Of a stretch of 9,737 nucleotides of DNA, positions 1 to 7,540 are shown one piece after another. Origin of the DNA: JBGPIK01 sp041484845 (GTDB lineage Bacteria > Desulfobacterota > Binatia > UBA9968). Under the pieces are notes generated by a model. It was given only the letters and a program-made list of their open reading frames with translations, was not told the DNA's origin and ran no database searches. The stretch is from positions 1-9,737 of the forward strand of contig JBGPIK010000261.1 of assembly GCA_041484845.1 (NCBI GenBank). The letters are read 5' to 3'. Both the position numbers and the translations under genes were made by a program. Each line of letters starts with the position of its first letter. Position 1 is the first letter of the stretch.

Positions 1-284
1 ACAGCTTGCGCTCGGTAGGTCCTCTCCTTTAGCTCCCGCTGAAGCTTCGACAGAAACTTAGTCTCGCCACCGCCACTCTCTATCGAGTGGAAAGTCTCCC
101 CGTCGATGCCCGGGGCTCCACCCTTGCTACGAACCAAGCGGTATGCGTGCTGCAAAATATCTTCACGCCACACTTTGTCCTGCAATAGATAGAAGCGAAA
201 CCTTGGCTCTCTCTTGGCCTTAAGATATAGTCCCCGCTGGAGGTCTCGAATCTTGTTGGGTGTTTGAAGCCTCACGGCAATCAC
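1..284 (-). CDS. ltrA: Group II intron reverse transcriptase/maturase, N-terminal fragment
   Basis: The frame reads VIAVRLQTPNKIRDLQRG and continues through FYLLQDKVWREDIL, HAYRLVRSKGGAPGIDGETF and FLSKLQRELKERTYRA. This is the conserved N-terminal extension and RT-0/RT-1 region of group II intron-encoded proteins; GAPGIDG is diagnostic. These proteins help the intron RNA fold and splice, and copy it into new DNA sites. About 94 codons are present and the frame is open at the left edge, so the catalytic YADD motif, the maturase domain and any endonuclease domain are not visible. Two in-frame GTG codons could start it: 284-282, which sits almost on top of the AGGAAAGGAGAGG ribosome-binding site, and 275-273, which has better spacing. 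The second may be the true start. The symbol is used in the generic family sense. Confidence 0.88.
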   Translation of the reverse strand, partial: MIAVRLQTPNKIRDLQRGLYLKAKREPRFRFYLLQDKVWREDILQHAYRLVRSKGGAPGIDGETFHSIESGGGETKFLSKLQRELKERTYRAQA

Positions 285-781
285 CCTCTCCTTTCCTCGT
301 TAAGAGACCCGATGAAAAGTAGGGCGCCTTCCCTCCGCCGCTATTACCCGGCCTCATCGGTACCTCTGCGCCCCTCCGACTTCTCGCTTGCCTGACTCTG
401 CTTTCGGTTGCCCTTATACCGAGCCATCGCGGCCATCACCCGCGACAAGCGAGATCTCCCGCGTTACCCACATCAACTTCCCTCACATCCCGTCCCGACG
501 ACCCCGGAAAGTCCATCTGCTCTTGCCCGGTTATTTTCCGCAGATGGCAGCGGCCTTCCCCACCTGACCACAGGGTCGGCACTCTCAGTTACAAGTTACG
601 AGGCTCTATGGGTTCCCTGGTGGTACGGCCTGCGAGTTTGCGATTCCTCCTCTGAGAAAGTTTTCTCGATCCACTCTGTCCTGAGAGTCGCCCCCCAAAA
701 CCGGATCTTCGCTAACGGGGTGTACCGTTAATTCCCCGCGCCGGACTTTAACCGGCTAGTTGTTATGCTTCCGCGGCATAC
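285..781 (-). ncRNA. Group II intron RNA, domains I to III and start of IV
   Basis: This stretch lies between the inferred intron 5' end and the reverse transcriptase start. Open frames across it on either strand are not protein-like. It contains several short self-complementary blocks, for example TATGC/GCATA at the 5' end, CCGG/CCGG just after it, and CTCAG- and GGGTG-type segments further in, as expected for a large folded RNA. Its length of about 500 nt fits domains I-III of bacterial group II introns. Exon-binding sites and the domain boundaries were not assigned; a covariance-model search would settle them. Confidence 0.65.
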
Positions 782-863
782 GGTCAGGTCTTGTTACTTG
801 TATCAAGGCCTAATTTGCCAGCCACAAAACTATGGAGCATAGCAAGATACAAGACCTGACCCC
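782..863. repeat. Palindromic repeat with 13-bp arms, REP/RAYT-like
   Basis: The left arm GGTCAGGTCTTGT (782-794) is the exact reverse complement of ACAAGACCTGACC (849-861), separated by 54 nt. The right arm extends into GATACAAGACCTGACCCC. The left side carries a disturbed version of the same extension, with TATC displaced by a few bases. From memory, sequences of the type GGGGTCAGGTCTTGTATCTTG are common dispersed palindromes beside REP-associated tyrosine transposase genes in Proteobacteria. No transposase gene is present here, so this would be a stand-alone copy. The palindrome is seen directly; the family assignment is recalled and moderate. Confidence 0.6.
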
Positions 864-1002
864 AGTCCGCGACAGTACGGTGGCGCTCTCGCGCGGAATG
901 GCGCCGTATCGGTCGGGCGTTTCCCTGCGTGGCACCTGCGCTGAAAAAGCGCTATAAACCGATAAGGCCGCTAAACGTTTTGCACGGAGAGAAACAAGCC
1001 CC

Positions 1003-1089
1003 TTGAACCAACTCCTTGTACAGCAGTACCTGGACCATCTCAATCCGTGCTGTATCAGGGCTGTTCAACGGCATGACCTTCATGCGTAA
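1003..1089 (+). other. Possible short leader ORF or gene remnant overlapping the nuclease start
   Basis: A frame beginning at TTG (1003), with GGAGAG at 986-991 as a possible ribosome-binding site, encodes 28 residues (MNQLLVQQYLDHLNPCC, then IRAVQRHDLHA) and stops at 1087-1089. The stop overlaps one candidate start of the next gene (ATGCGTAA at 1082-1089). The same frame is open upstream to 958. It could be a coupling leader or the tail of a lost upstream gene. I do not recognise the peptide. The rest of 864-1072 shows only small GC-rich dyads and no convincing promoter. Confidence 0.2.
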
Positions 1090-3766
1090 GACGCTCGTTG
1101 TCCATAATCGCTATGCTTGGCGCAGCCATCGTACCCGAACCGCGTTGGCTGCGGGCCAAGGCCTGCAGTTGTTGACAATCGAGCAACTGGCTGCGCGTCT
1201 AGCCGGAGGATTCCTGCAGCCGATCGATCCAGATAATTTCAATACCGCCGTCGAGGCGGCGCTTGCAGTGCCGATGGGCGAGCTTGATTCAATCAAAGCA
1301 CTTCCAGGTTTCCGGCGCGCCGTTGCAACGTCTCTAAACAAGGCCTGGGCAGCAGGCGTGCATCTCGCAGAGGAGTCCGAATCTGCGACCGACCGCGCAG
1401 CAAAAGCCCGGCTTGCGTCGCTCGCTACCCTCGAAAGAGAGGTGCTCGCTCGCCTACCCAAGAACCAGCTCCGGCCCCGTGATCTTGTGATCGCGGCATC
1501 GGAGCGATCTCGGCATGCGCGGGCTGTTTTTGGCCGCATCGAAATTCACGGCCGGACCGAGATGTCGCCGGTTTGGCGACCCCTGCTGTCCTTGATCACG
1601 CAGGCCACCGAGGTCGTCTGGATGGCCGAGGCGAGACACGTGCCGGACTGGCTCTCCTCTACCGGAATTGCCGTGCAAAGGAGCACGCCACAGCAACCGG
1701 CTATCAGCGCTATATCTTGCGCGAGCCCCCGGCATGAGGTTTTGGAGGCTCTACGCTGGGCACGTCGGCATCTTGCCCACGGGGCATCACCGCAGCAAAT
1801 CGCGATCGTTGCTGCCTCGCCCGAGGCCTGGGACGACCACATGCTCGCGTTAGCCGAAACGGCGAATCTGCCGATTCACTTCGTACACGGGCGCGCGGCG
1901 CTTACAGCTTCCGAGGGCCAGCTTGCCGCCGCGCTTGCCGAAGTTCTGCTGCGCGGCTTTTCACGAACGCGCCTTATCCGTTTTGTAGCGCTCTTGCGCT
2001 CCCAAAACCCACGCTTTGCGCCCCTCCCAGGTGACTGGTGGCGCGCACTGCCCGAGAACGCGCCGTTACTCGACGGTGCACGCTGGCAACGTGCTATCGC
2101 CGCGCTTACGCCGGAAAGTTTCTCAGATGGAAGCGATCATCGGCCCCTGCTCCACGAAATCGTCGAGACTGTTAGCAAGGGCCTCGACAAGGCGGCAGAG
2201 ATTGGCCAACTCCTGCTTGGAGCGCAGGCGCTTTCCATCTGGCGGAAGGCGCTCACTGAAGGTCCTCCTGCCGCGCTTGACGTAACACTCGCGGGCCTCC
2301 GAGTCGACGACCGTCTGGAGCCCGAGGCGGCGATACTTTGGGCACCGGCATCGGCGATTGCTGCGTTCCCTCGGCCACTCACCTGGTTGGTTGGGCTGAC
2401 CTCGCGATCATGGCCGCGGCGCGCCGGTGAAGACCCGTTGTTGCCGGACCACGTAATAGCACCCGCCCGCGTTGATCCACTACCTATTCACCAAGCCGAT
2501 CGGCGTGATTTTCGTACCATCCGCGACATGACGAGTACCGAACTCGTCTGCTCGCGGGCACGACGCGACAGCGGCGGACGTGTTAACGGAATCTCGCCGC
2601 TATACCCGCGCAACGTGGAAGAGGTTTATCTCGCGCAAAGCCGGGAGCCCGAACACGCCGCGAGCGCAAGCGACCGGCTGCTCGCACGTCCAGGAGAGTT
2701 CAGATCAATGCCGGTTGCCCGTGCCGCGCTTGGGACGTGGAACGACTGGCACCGCGAAGAGGTCACTGCTCATGACGGCTTAGTGCGCGCAAACCACCCC
2801 TTACTGATTCGGGCGCTGAATCGACGCCAATCGGCCTCATCGTTGGTAAAGCTCGTGCGGGACCCCATTGGGTATCTTTGGAGTTACGGTTTTGGCTGGT
2901 CAGAGCCGGAAGAAACCGACGAGCCGCTCACCCTCGATGCGCTCGCATTCGGGAATCTTTTGCATGAGATTCTTCAGGAGGCCGTGACGCAATTGGAAAG
3001 TTTCAAGTCGGGCGGGTTTGCGAACGCATCGAGCGAAGAAGTGACGCAAGCGATCAATAGCGCCAGCAACAACGTTGCCACTCGCTGGCAAGAAATGCGG
3101 CCCTTGCCGCCACCGATCATCTGGGAACACAAACGTGCCGAGGCTGCTCAGCTAGCTTTGATCGCCCTATCCCACCGGGACAACCTGCTTCCCGACCAAC
3201 GCAGTTGGGCCGAGATCCCGTTCGGTGGTGACTGGCGGGCCGAGGCTCTCAATGAGCAAGCGCGATCGTCGCTGCCCTGGGACCCTATGGCAGCGATCAA
3301 CATTCCCGAAACCTCCATTCAGATTGGGGGCTCAATCGACCGCCTCGATCTCGCCGGCGACAGAAGCCGCGCACGAGTCACGGATTACAAGTCGGGACGC
3401 CTCCGCAAACCGCCGCAGCTCAATGGGGGCGCTGAGTTGCAACGCTGTCTCTACGCCTACGCGGTCAAAGCGCTCGTGGCCGAACGACCACAGGTCGAGG
3501 CGCAGTTGCTTTATCCTCGCAGGGACGGTCAGGGCTTGCCGCTCGAAAATCCGGAAGCGACCCTTGCGAAGTTAACGGGTTATCTGAAGGCCGCCACTGC
3601 TTCCTTTGCTGCGGGCAACGCTATTCCAGGCCCTGCCGCCGCTGACAAGTGGTATGATTTGGCTTTCGCCCTGCCGGGAGGTGCCAAGGAGACCTATCTC
3701 GCGATTATCAATCCGCTCGTGGCGAAAAGGCTCGCCGCGATCGCGCCGCTTTGGAATGAGCCTTGA
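1073..3766 (+). CDS. AddB-like PD-(D/E)XK nuclease family protein
   Basis: This 897-residue protein resembles the AddB subunit of AddAB-type helicase-nucleases. The C-terminal third carries a RecB-family nuclease: FGNLLHEIL (~625-633), GGSIDRLD (~752), VTDYKSG with the D-x-K pair (~769-775), and the Q-x-x-x-Y motif in LQRCLYAYAV (~788-797). The middle has an AddB/RecC-like segment (PLTWLVGLTSRSWP, then EDPLLPDHVI). No Walker A motif is visible, so the N-terminal helicase-like part is probably structural. The C-terminal cysteine cluster of Bacillus AddB is also absent. The start is uncertain: ATG 1073 (MTFMRKTLVV) or ATG 1082, neither with a good ribosome-binding site; the upstream in-frame TTG at 1016 adds residues that do not look like the family. 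The gene overlaps the helicase gene by 11 nt, which implies one operon and a protein complex. Confidence 0.85.
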   Translation: MTFMRKTLVVHNRYAWRSHRTRTALAAGQGLQLLTIEQLAARLAGGFLQPIDPDNFNTAVEAALAVPMGELDSIKALPGFRRAVATSLNKAWAAGVHLAEESESATDRAAKARLASLATLEREVLARLPKNQLRPRDLVIAASERSRHARAVFGRIEIHGRTEMSPVWRPLLSLITQATEVVWMAEARHVPDWLSSTGIAVQRSTPQQPAISAISCASPRHEVLEALRWARRHLAHGASPQQIAIVAASPEAWDDHMLALAETANLPIHFVHGRAALTASEGQLAAALAEVLLRGFSRTRLIRFVALLRSQNPRFAPLPGDWWRALPENAPLLDGARWQRAIAALTPESFSDGSDHRPLLHEIVETVSKGLDKAAEIGQLLLGAQALSIWRKALTEGPPAALDVTLAGLRVDDRLEPEAAILWAPASAIAAFPRPLTWLVGLTSRSWPRRAGEDPLLPDHVIAPARVDPLPIHQADRRDFRTIRDMTSTELVCSRARRDSGGRVNGISPLYPRNVEEVYLAQSREPEHAASASDRLLARPGEFRSMPVARAALGTWNDWHREEVTAHDGLVRANHPLLIRALNRRQSASSLVKLVRDPIGYLWSYGFGWSEPEETDEPLTLDALAFGNLLHEILQEAVTQLESFKSGGFANASSEEVTQAINSASNNVATRWQEMRPLPPPIIWEHKRAEAAQLALIALSHRDNLLPDQRSWAEIPFGGDWRAEALNEQARSSLPWDPMAAINIPETSIQIGGSIDRLDLAGDRSRARVTDYKSGRLRKPPQLNGGAELQRCLYAYAVKALVAERPQVEAQLLYPRRDGQGLPLENPEATLAKLTGYLKAATASFAAGNAIPGPAAADKWYDLAFALPGGAKETYLAIINPLVAKRLAAIAPLWNEP

Positions 3767-6700
3767 GATGCCGGAAGTAACCCCACCAGCTCGCCTTTCC
3801 GACGCAGCGGCACGCCTCACCGCACTGACGGATCAGGAGCGGACTCTCCTTGTTGAGGCAGGGGCCGGTAGCGGCAAGACCGCCCTCATGGCAGGGCGTG
3901 TAGCACTCCTCATGGCCGCCGGAGTCCATCCTAAAGATATCGTCGCGATAACCTTCACGGAGTCGTCGTCGTCGGAGCTTCTTGAACGCATCGAGCGGTT
4001 TGTACAGGAGCTGCTTAACGGCGGATTACCAGCGGAATTGCAAGATGCGTTGCCGCAGGGGCTCACGCTGGCGCAACGCGAGAAACTCGAAGCCGGCGCC
4101 CACGCTCTCGATGAGATCACCTGCACGACTATTCACGGCTTTTGCCAGCAATTGGTGAAGCCCTATCCTGTCGAGGCTGGTATTGATCCGGGAGCCGCAA
4201 TCATTGATCCGGCTGCTGCGGAGATCGCCTATCAAGACCTGATGGAAGCATGGCTTTCGGCCCGGTTCGGACGCGACCGGGGGGCCGAAGGTTTGGGGCG
4301 GATACCGCCTATTGTCAACGTCGGGAGTGAGGACGATTTCTTCGCCGATTTACTAGTGAAAGCGCCCGATGAAACGCTCGATCTCATCGACAAGACTGCC
4401 GGCTTTCTCAAATTCCATCGTACTGCACGTGCTACTAATACACGGGTTGACGCTGCAACGTTTATGGGACTCGCCAATGCCGTTGAGGCTTTCGCGTCCT
4501 GGTACAATGGCTGCGGCGTTGCCGAGCCCACCACTGTGGAACTCATCGAAGACTTGACGCGTGTGGCAAAAATCGCCGCCGAAGCCGCGGTGGCGCCCAT
4601 GACCGGGCGCCACGTTGTTGAACTTCTTTTCCACGCAGTTCCTCAAGCGTGCAAAAAGGACGACGCTGCGTTCAAGCAATGGGGCCGAAAGGGCAAGTGG
4701 AAAGCTGCGGCCAAGGCTGTGGGCCGTAGCACAGCCCAGGGCGATCAGTTAAGTGCCGCCGGTGATGCGCTCTATCGAGCTTGTGGCGCCAGCTACCAAA
4801 ATTTCCGCACCGGAATAGCCACGCTCGCGTTTCAGCGCTTCGTATCGGAGTTTGATGCCCTGAGAGAACTCTATGCTGATTACAAGCGGAAGGCCGCGCT
4901 GCTGGATTTCGACGACCTTCTCCATCACGCGCGCGATCTCTTGAAGGGTAATGAAACCATACGCCAGGCGCTCGCGAGGCGTTACCCGCGAATCTTGGTG
5001 GATGAGTTCCAGGACACCGACCCTTTACAGGCTGAAATCCTGTGGCGGCTTGCGGGCGAAGGAGATGCAGCATCGCCCTGGCACGAGCGATCAATCCGTC
5101 CGGGTGCGTTGTTCTTGGTCGGCGATCCCAAGCAGGCCATCTACCGATTTCGCGGCGCCGACGTGGAAACATATCTTGCCGCCAAACGTGCGCTCGCAAA
5201 AAGTGACCCGGCCGCGATACTCGACATTTCGGCGAACTTTCGCTCTCAGGCCGATATCCTGAATTTTGTCAATGCGCATTTTGCCGGGATGCTGGCTGAA
5301 GCTCAGGGACAACCGGGATTTACAGCGCTAACGCCCGTAAGGAGCCAGGGCAAAAAGCCTAGTGTCGCTGCCTTTGAGATCGTGGTCGGCGATCAGCAAC
5401 GAAATCCCAAAGGTGATCTGGTGGCCGATCCGGTACGCCGGCAAGAAGCAACGACCGTCGCGGATATCGTAAAACAACTTATCGGTGCCTATCCGGTGTG
5501 GGATAAGGGCCTGCAGGCATTCCGTACGGCGCGCGCTGGCGACATCGCACTCCTTGCTCCAACTGGCACCAGCCTGTGGATTTATGAGCGGGCGCTCGAA
5601 ACGCGCGAGATTCCAATAGCCACGCAAGCAGGCAAGGGCTTTTTCCGTCGGCAGGAAGTCCAGGACCTGATTGCGGTCGCGCGCGCGATTGCCGACCGCC
5701 GCGACACGCTTGCGTTTGGCGCTTTGGTGCGAGGATCGCTGGTGGGGCTTACCGAGGAAGAAATTGCCGATGAAATCGAGGCTCTCCGGAGCGCCAGCGG
5801 AGAGCAGCGGCTTCATCTCTGGACCGATCCCGCACGGATCAATCATCCAGTACTAAAGCAGACACTAACGATCCTACAAAACCTGGCGCGCAAAGTCCGA
5901 CATACTACTCCCTACCATCTGCTCGCTGACGCGGTGGAGGAGCTTCAGGTTCGACCAATTCTCAAGGCGCGTCACCCGCGCGGCGCCGAGCGTGCTCTCG
6001 CAAACGTTGAACTCGTGTTAGAAATGGCTCGCGCATACGCGGCGCGCGGCACCGCTGATTTTTCGCGTGCGCTCTGGAAACACTGGAAAGATGGAGATGC
6101 GCAGGCCGAGGGGCGCCCAGATGCTGAAGCTGACGCCGTATCAATTATTACCATCCATTCGGCAAAGGGTCTCGAATGGCCCATTGTGATTCCCATCAAT
6201 TCAACGACGATCCCGTGGTCAGATATGAGCTTCCTGTATCGACGTCGCGATGACAGCGTGAATTTCCGGGTCTTTGATTTCCCCAGCCCCGATTACGACA
6301 GCGTCGTTCAGGATGAACAGGGTGAGCTCGCACGAGAACGCGTGCGTCTCTGGTACGTAGCGCTCACCCGCGCGCGCGATCTACTTCTTCTGCCGCGTCA
6401 GACGGAACGTATCGACGGCGATTGGTTGAGTCTTGTCACCCTCGACATCAATGGGCTTCCGGTGCTTGATTTGACGGGACTTGAGCCGTCTAGCACTCAA
6501 ACTGCCACAAGCGTCGGTAACGCCCAGGATCTTGCAAGCTGGGAACGCGAGGAAGCTACCATCGCGGCATCGGAACGTACGATCATGTGGCACCAGCCGA
6601 GTCGTCACGAAGGACCCGAAGCTCCTGCCACGACGCCAGAGGAAGTGTTTGTGGGGATAGAGGCATTCGCAGAGCAAACACCAGTAGTTGACAGAGAAAT

Positions 6701-7220
6701 GGCCGTTCAGGGCGGTCGCGAGCGCGGGCTTGTTTTGCACAAGCTGCTCGAAGAAGTGCTTACCGGTGAGATTGCCGAAGATGTTGCCGCGCTTCAAGCA
6801 CGAGCAACTGAACTCCTTGCACAGATGGGAATCCCAGATGCCGAAAATGCCACCGCCGGTTCTTCGAGCGCTGAGATGGCGTCTACTGTCCAACGTGGGC
6901 TCCAGCTTCCGGACGTGGCGGCACTTCGCCCACGCCTCCTACCTGAGTTCTGGGTTTATGCGGGCGTCCGCGCGGATCAAAGAATGTCGCTCACTGCTGG
7001 CATCGCCGATGCAGTCGCTACCGATGGTGGAGAGCGCGTCGAAGCGATAATCGACTGGAAGAGCGATGTCGATCCCGCGCCTGAGATCATAGAGCAATAC
7101 CGCATCCAGGTTCGCAACTATCTCGACATGACAGGAGCCGAACGCGGGCTGATCGTCTTCGTGACGTCGGGTAAGGTGATGGCTGTTACGCCGTCAGACA
7201 TCGCTAAACCTGTTTGCTGA
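3756..7220 (+). CDS. AddA-like UvrD/Rep helicase with C-terminal PD-(D/E)XK nuclease
   Basis: This 1154-residue superfamily 1 helicase has all core motifs in order: Walker A AGAGSGKT (35-42), motif Ia ITFTESSSSELLERI (~65-79), TIHGFC, Walker B LVDEFQDTDPLQ (~415), motif III LVGDPKQAIYRFRG (~454), motif IV ISANFRSQ (~491), motif V ITIHSAKGLEW (~798) and motif VI LWYVALTRARD (~866). A RecB-type nuclease follows: RGLVLHKLLEEV (~990), AGIADAV (~1083), IIDWKSD (~1098) and QYRIQVRNYL (~1113). It should unwind and degrade DNA from double-strand ends with its AddB-like partner. The length matches AddA. I chose ATG 3756, which overlaps the upstream stop; ATG 3768, 1 nt after that stop, is also possible. 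The upstream TTG at 3606 would add residues that only mirror the nuclease gene in another frame. Chromosomal AddA is an alternative, but the context suggests an accessory copy. Confidence 0.9.
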   Translation: MSLEMPEVTPPARLSDAAARLTALTDQERTLLVEAGAGSGKTALMAGRVALLMAAGVHPKDIVAITFTESSSSELLERIERFVQELLNGGLPAELQDALPQGLTLAQREKLEAGAHALDEITCTTIHGFCQQLVKPYPVEAGIDPGAAIIDPAAAEIAYQDLMEAWLSARFGRDRGAEGLGRIPPIVNVGSEDDFFADLLVKAPDETLDLIDKTAGFLKFHRTARATNTRVDAATFMGLANAVEAFASWYNGCGVAEPTTVELIEDLTRVAKIAAEAAVAPMTGRHVVELLFHAVPQACKKDDAAFKQWGRKGKWKAAAKAVGRSTAQGDQLSAAGDALYRACGASYQNFRTGIATLAFQRFVSEFDALRELYADYKRKAALLDFDDLLHHARDLLKGNETIRQALARRYPRILVDEFQDTDPLQAEILWRLAGEGDAASPWHERSIRPGALFLVGDPKQAIYRFRGADVETYLAAKRALAKSDPAAILDISANFRSQADILNFVNAHFAGMLAEAQGQPGFTALTPVRSQGKKPSVAAFEIVVGDQQRNPKGDLVADPVRRQEATTVADIVKQLIGAYPVWDKGLQAFRTARAGDIALLAPTGTSLWIYERALETREIPIATQAGKGFFRRQEVQDLIAVARAIADRRDTLAFGALVRGSLVGLTEEEIADEIEALRSASGEQRLHLWTDPARINHPVLKQTLTILQNLARKVRHTTPYHLLADAVEELQVRPILKARHPRGAERALANVELVLEMARAYAARGTADFSRALWKHWKDGDAQAEGRPDAEADAVSIITIHSAKGLEWPIVIPINSTTIPWSDMSFLYRRRDDSVNFRVFDFPSPDYDSVVQDEQGELARERVRLWYVALTRARDLLLLPRQTERIDGDWLSLVTLDINGLPVLDLTGLEPSSTQTATSVGNAQDLASWEREEATIAASERTIMWHQPSRHEGPEAPATTPEEVFVGIEAFAEQTPVVDREMAVQGGRERGLVLHKLLEEVLTGEIAEDVAALQARATELLAQMGIPDAENATAGSSSAEMASTVQRGLQLPDVAALRPRLLPEFWVYAGVRADQRMSLTAGIADAVATDGGERVEAIIDWKSDVDPAPEIIEQYRIQVRNYLDMTGAERGLIVFVTSGKVMAVTPSDIAKPVC

Positions 7221-7244
7221 CATCGATGTTGGGAGCGATTACGC

Positions 7245-7507
7245 GTGTCACCTTTGGTTTGGATTGATTTTGACGAAGTCGAAGGCCAACGGGCGCAACC
7301 AATCATGGCCCTTTTTCAGGAACCGGAGAGCCACGACAAATTCGCACTCAGCAGCATTCGCGATTATCCAGCTACGAACAATGTGCCTCTGGTTATTTAC
7401 TCGTGGCGAAATATTGCCGGGCGGCAGAGCGGGTGCGCGACGAGATCGAATTACCAAAGCTTGATACCGAGCTTGACTGCGCGACACCGACTCTGACCGC
7501 CCCTTGA
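7245..7507 (+). pseudogene. DUF6361-type protein, decayed 5' fragment
   Basis: A GTG at 7245, with GGGAG at 7230-7234 as ribosome-binding site, opens a frame reading SPLVWIDFDEVEGQRAQ, then ALFQEPESHDK and SSIRD. I recognise this as the N-terminus of DUF6361 proteins (typical pattern GWIDFxExxRxRAxxLLALFxExxSxDELGxGxIRD); their function is unknown. After SIRD (ends 7364) the expected continuation is lost. IIQLRTMCLWLFTRG (from 7363), resembling the next conserved block, is one frame over, and KYCRAAERVRDEIE (7409-7450) is in the third frame before a stop at 7505-7507. This implies an internal deletion of about 35-38 nt plus at least one further indel and loss of the 3' end; intact members are several hundred residues. 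It begins 24 nt after the helicase gene, so it was probably the third gene of that operon. The family call is from memory. Confidence 0.6.
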
Positions 7508-7511
7508 CCTG

Positions 7512-7540
7512 TGTGCAAACGATTACGTCCCGTTTGCGCA
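7512..7540. other. Hairpin at the convergent gene junction
   Basis: TGTGCAAACG (7512-7521) pairs with CGTTTGCGCA (7531-7540), a 10-bp stem with one G-U or mismatched position and a 9-nt loop. The stop codon of the minus-strand ATPase gene lies in the loop. No T-run follows on either strand, so it is not a standard intrinsic terminator. It may stabilise or pause transcripts at the point where the two operons meet. Confidence 0.35.

Larger units (their letters stand above)
1..781 (-). mobile_element. Group II intron, 5' part (continues beyond the left edge)
   Basis: The minus strand holds about 500 nt of structured, non-coding sequence followed by the start of a group II intron reverse transcriptase, the normal order of RNA domains I-III and then the ORF in domain IV. 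I place the 5' end at 781 because the minus strand there reads GTATGCCGCGGAAGCATA, a short stem that begins with a GUxUG-like intron start and is followed by a block containing CTAGCCGGTTAAAGTCCGGC, which looks like early domain I of bacterial introns. The rest of the ORF, domains V/VI and the 3' splice site lie outside the window, so activity cannot be judged. The exact 5' nucleotide and the intron class are inferred. Confidence 0.8.

Noticed and set aside
408..731. 107-residue plus-strand open frame
   Set aside because: It lies antisense to the group II intron RNA domains; such frames arise from the structured intron sequence, and it has no ribosome-binding site or protein-like features.
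938..952. GCGCT/AGCGC mini-hairpin as a regulatory element
   Set aside because: A 5-bp stem in GC-rich DNA is expected by chance and it is not placed at a gene start or end.
810..1043. 77-residue minus-strand open frame across the palindrome
   Set aside because: Its composition is rich in Arg, Ser and Cys, its 3' end is made of repeat sequence, and it shows no family resemblance.
1016..1072. TTG 1016 as start of the nuclease gene
   Set aside because: It has no ribosome-binding site and the extra residues (MYSSTWTISIRAV) do not resemble a conserved N-terminus; ATG 1073 or 1082 is preferred.
3606..3755. N-terminal 50-residue extension of the helicase from TTG 3606
   Set aside because: It overlaps the nuclease C-terminus in another frame and is Arg/Ser/Pro-rich; the family-like N-terminus begins at ATG 3756.
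4672..5199. 175-residue minus-strand open frame inside the helicase gene
   Set aside because: It is antisense to motifs II and III of a well-supported helicase; the Arg/Pro-rich composition is typical of shadow frames in GC-rich genes. The same applies to 5328-5846 and 6381-6893.
1073..7220. Plain housekeeping addB-addA assignment with gene symbols
   Set aside because: Order and motifs fit AddBA, but the diverged AddB-like subunit and the DUF6361 remnant suggest an accessory lineage, so I did not assign the symbols.
7512..7540. Intrinsic terminator at the convergent junction
   Set aside because: The stem is present but no T-run follows it on either strand.
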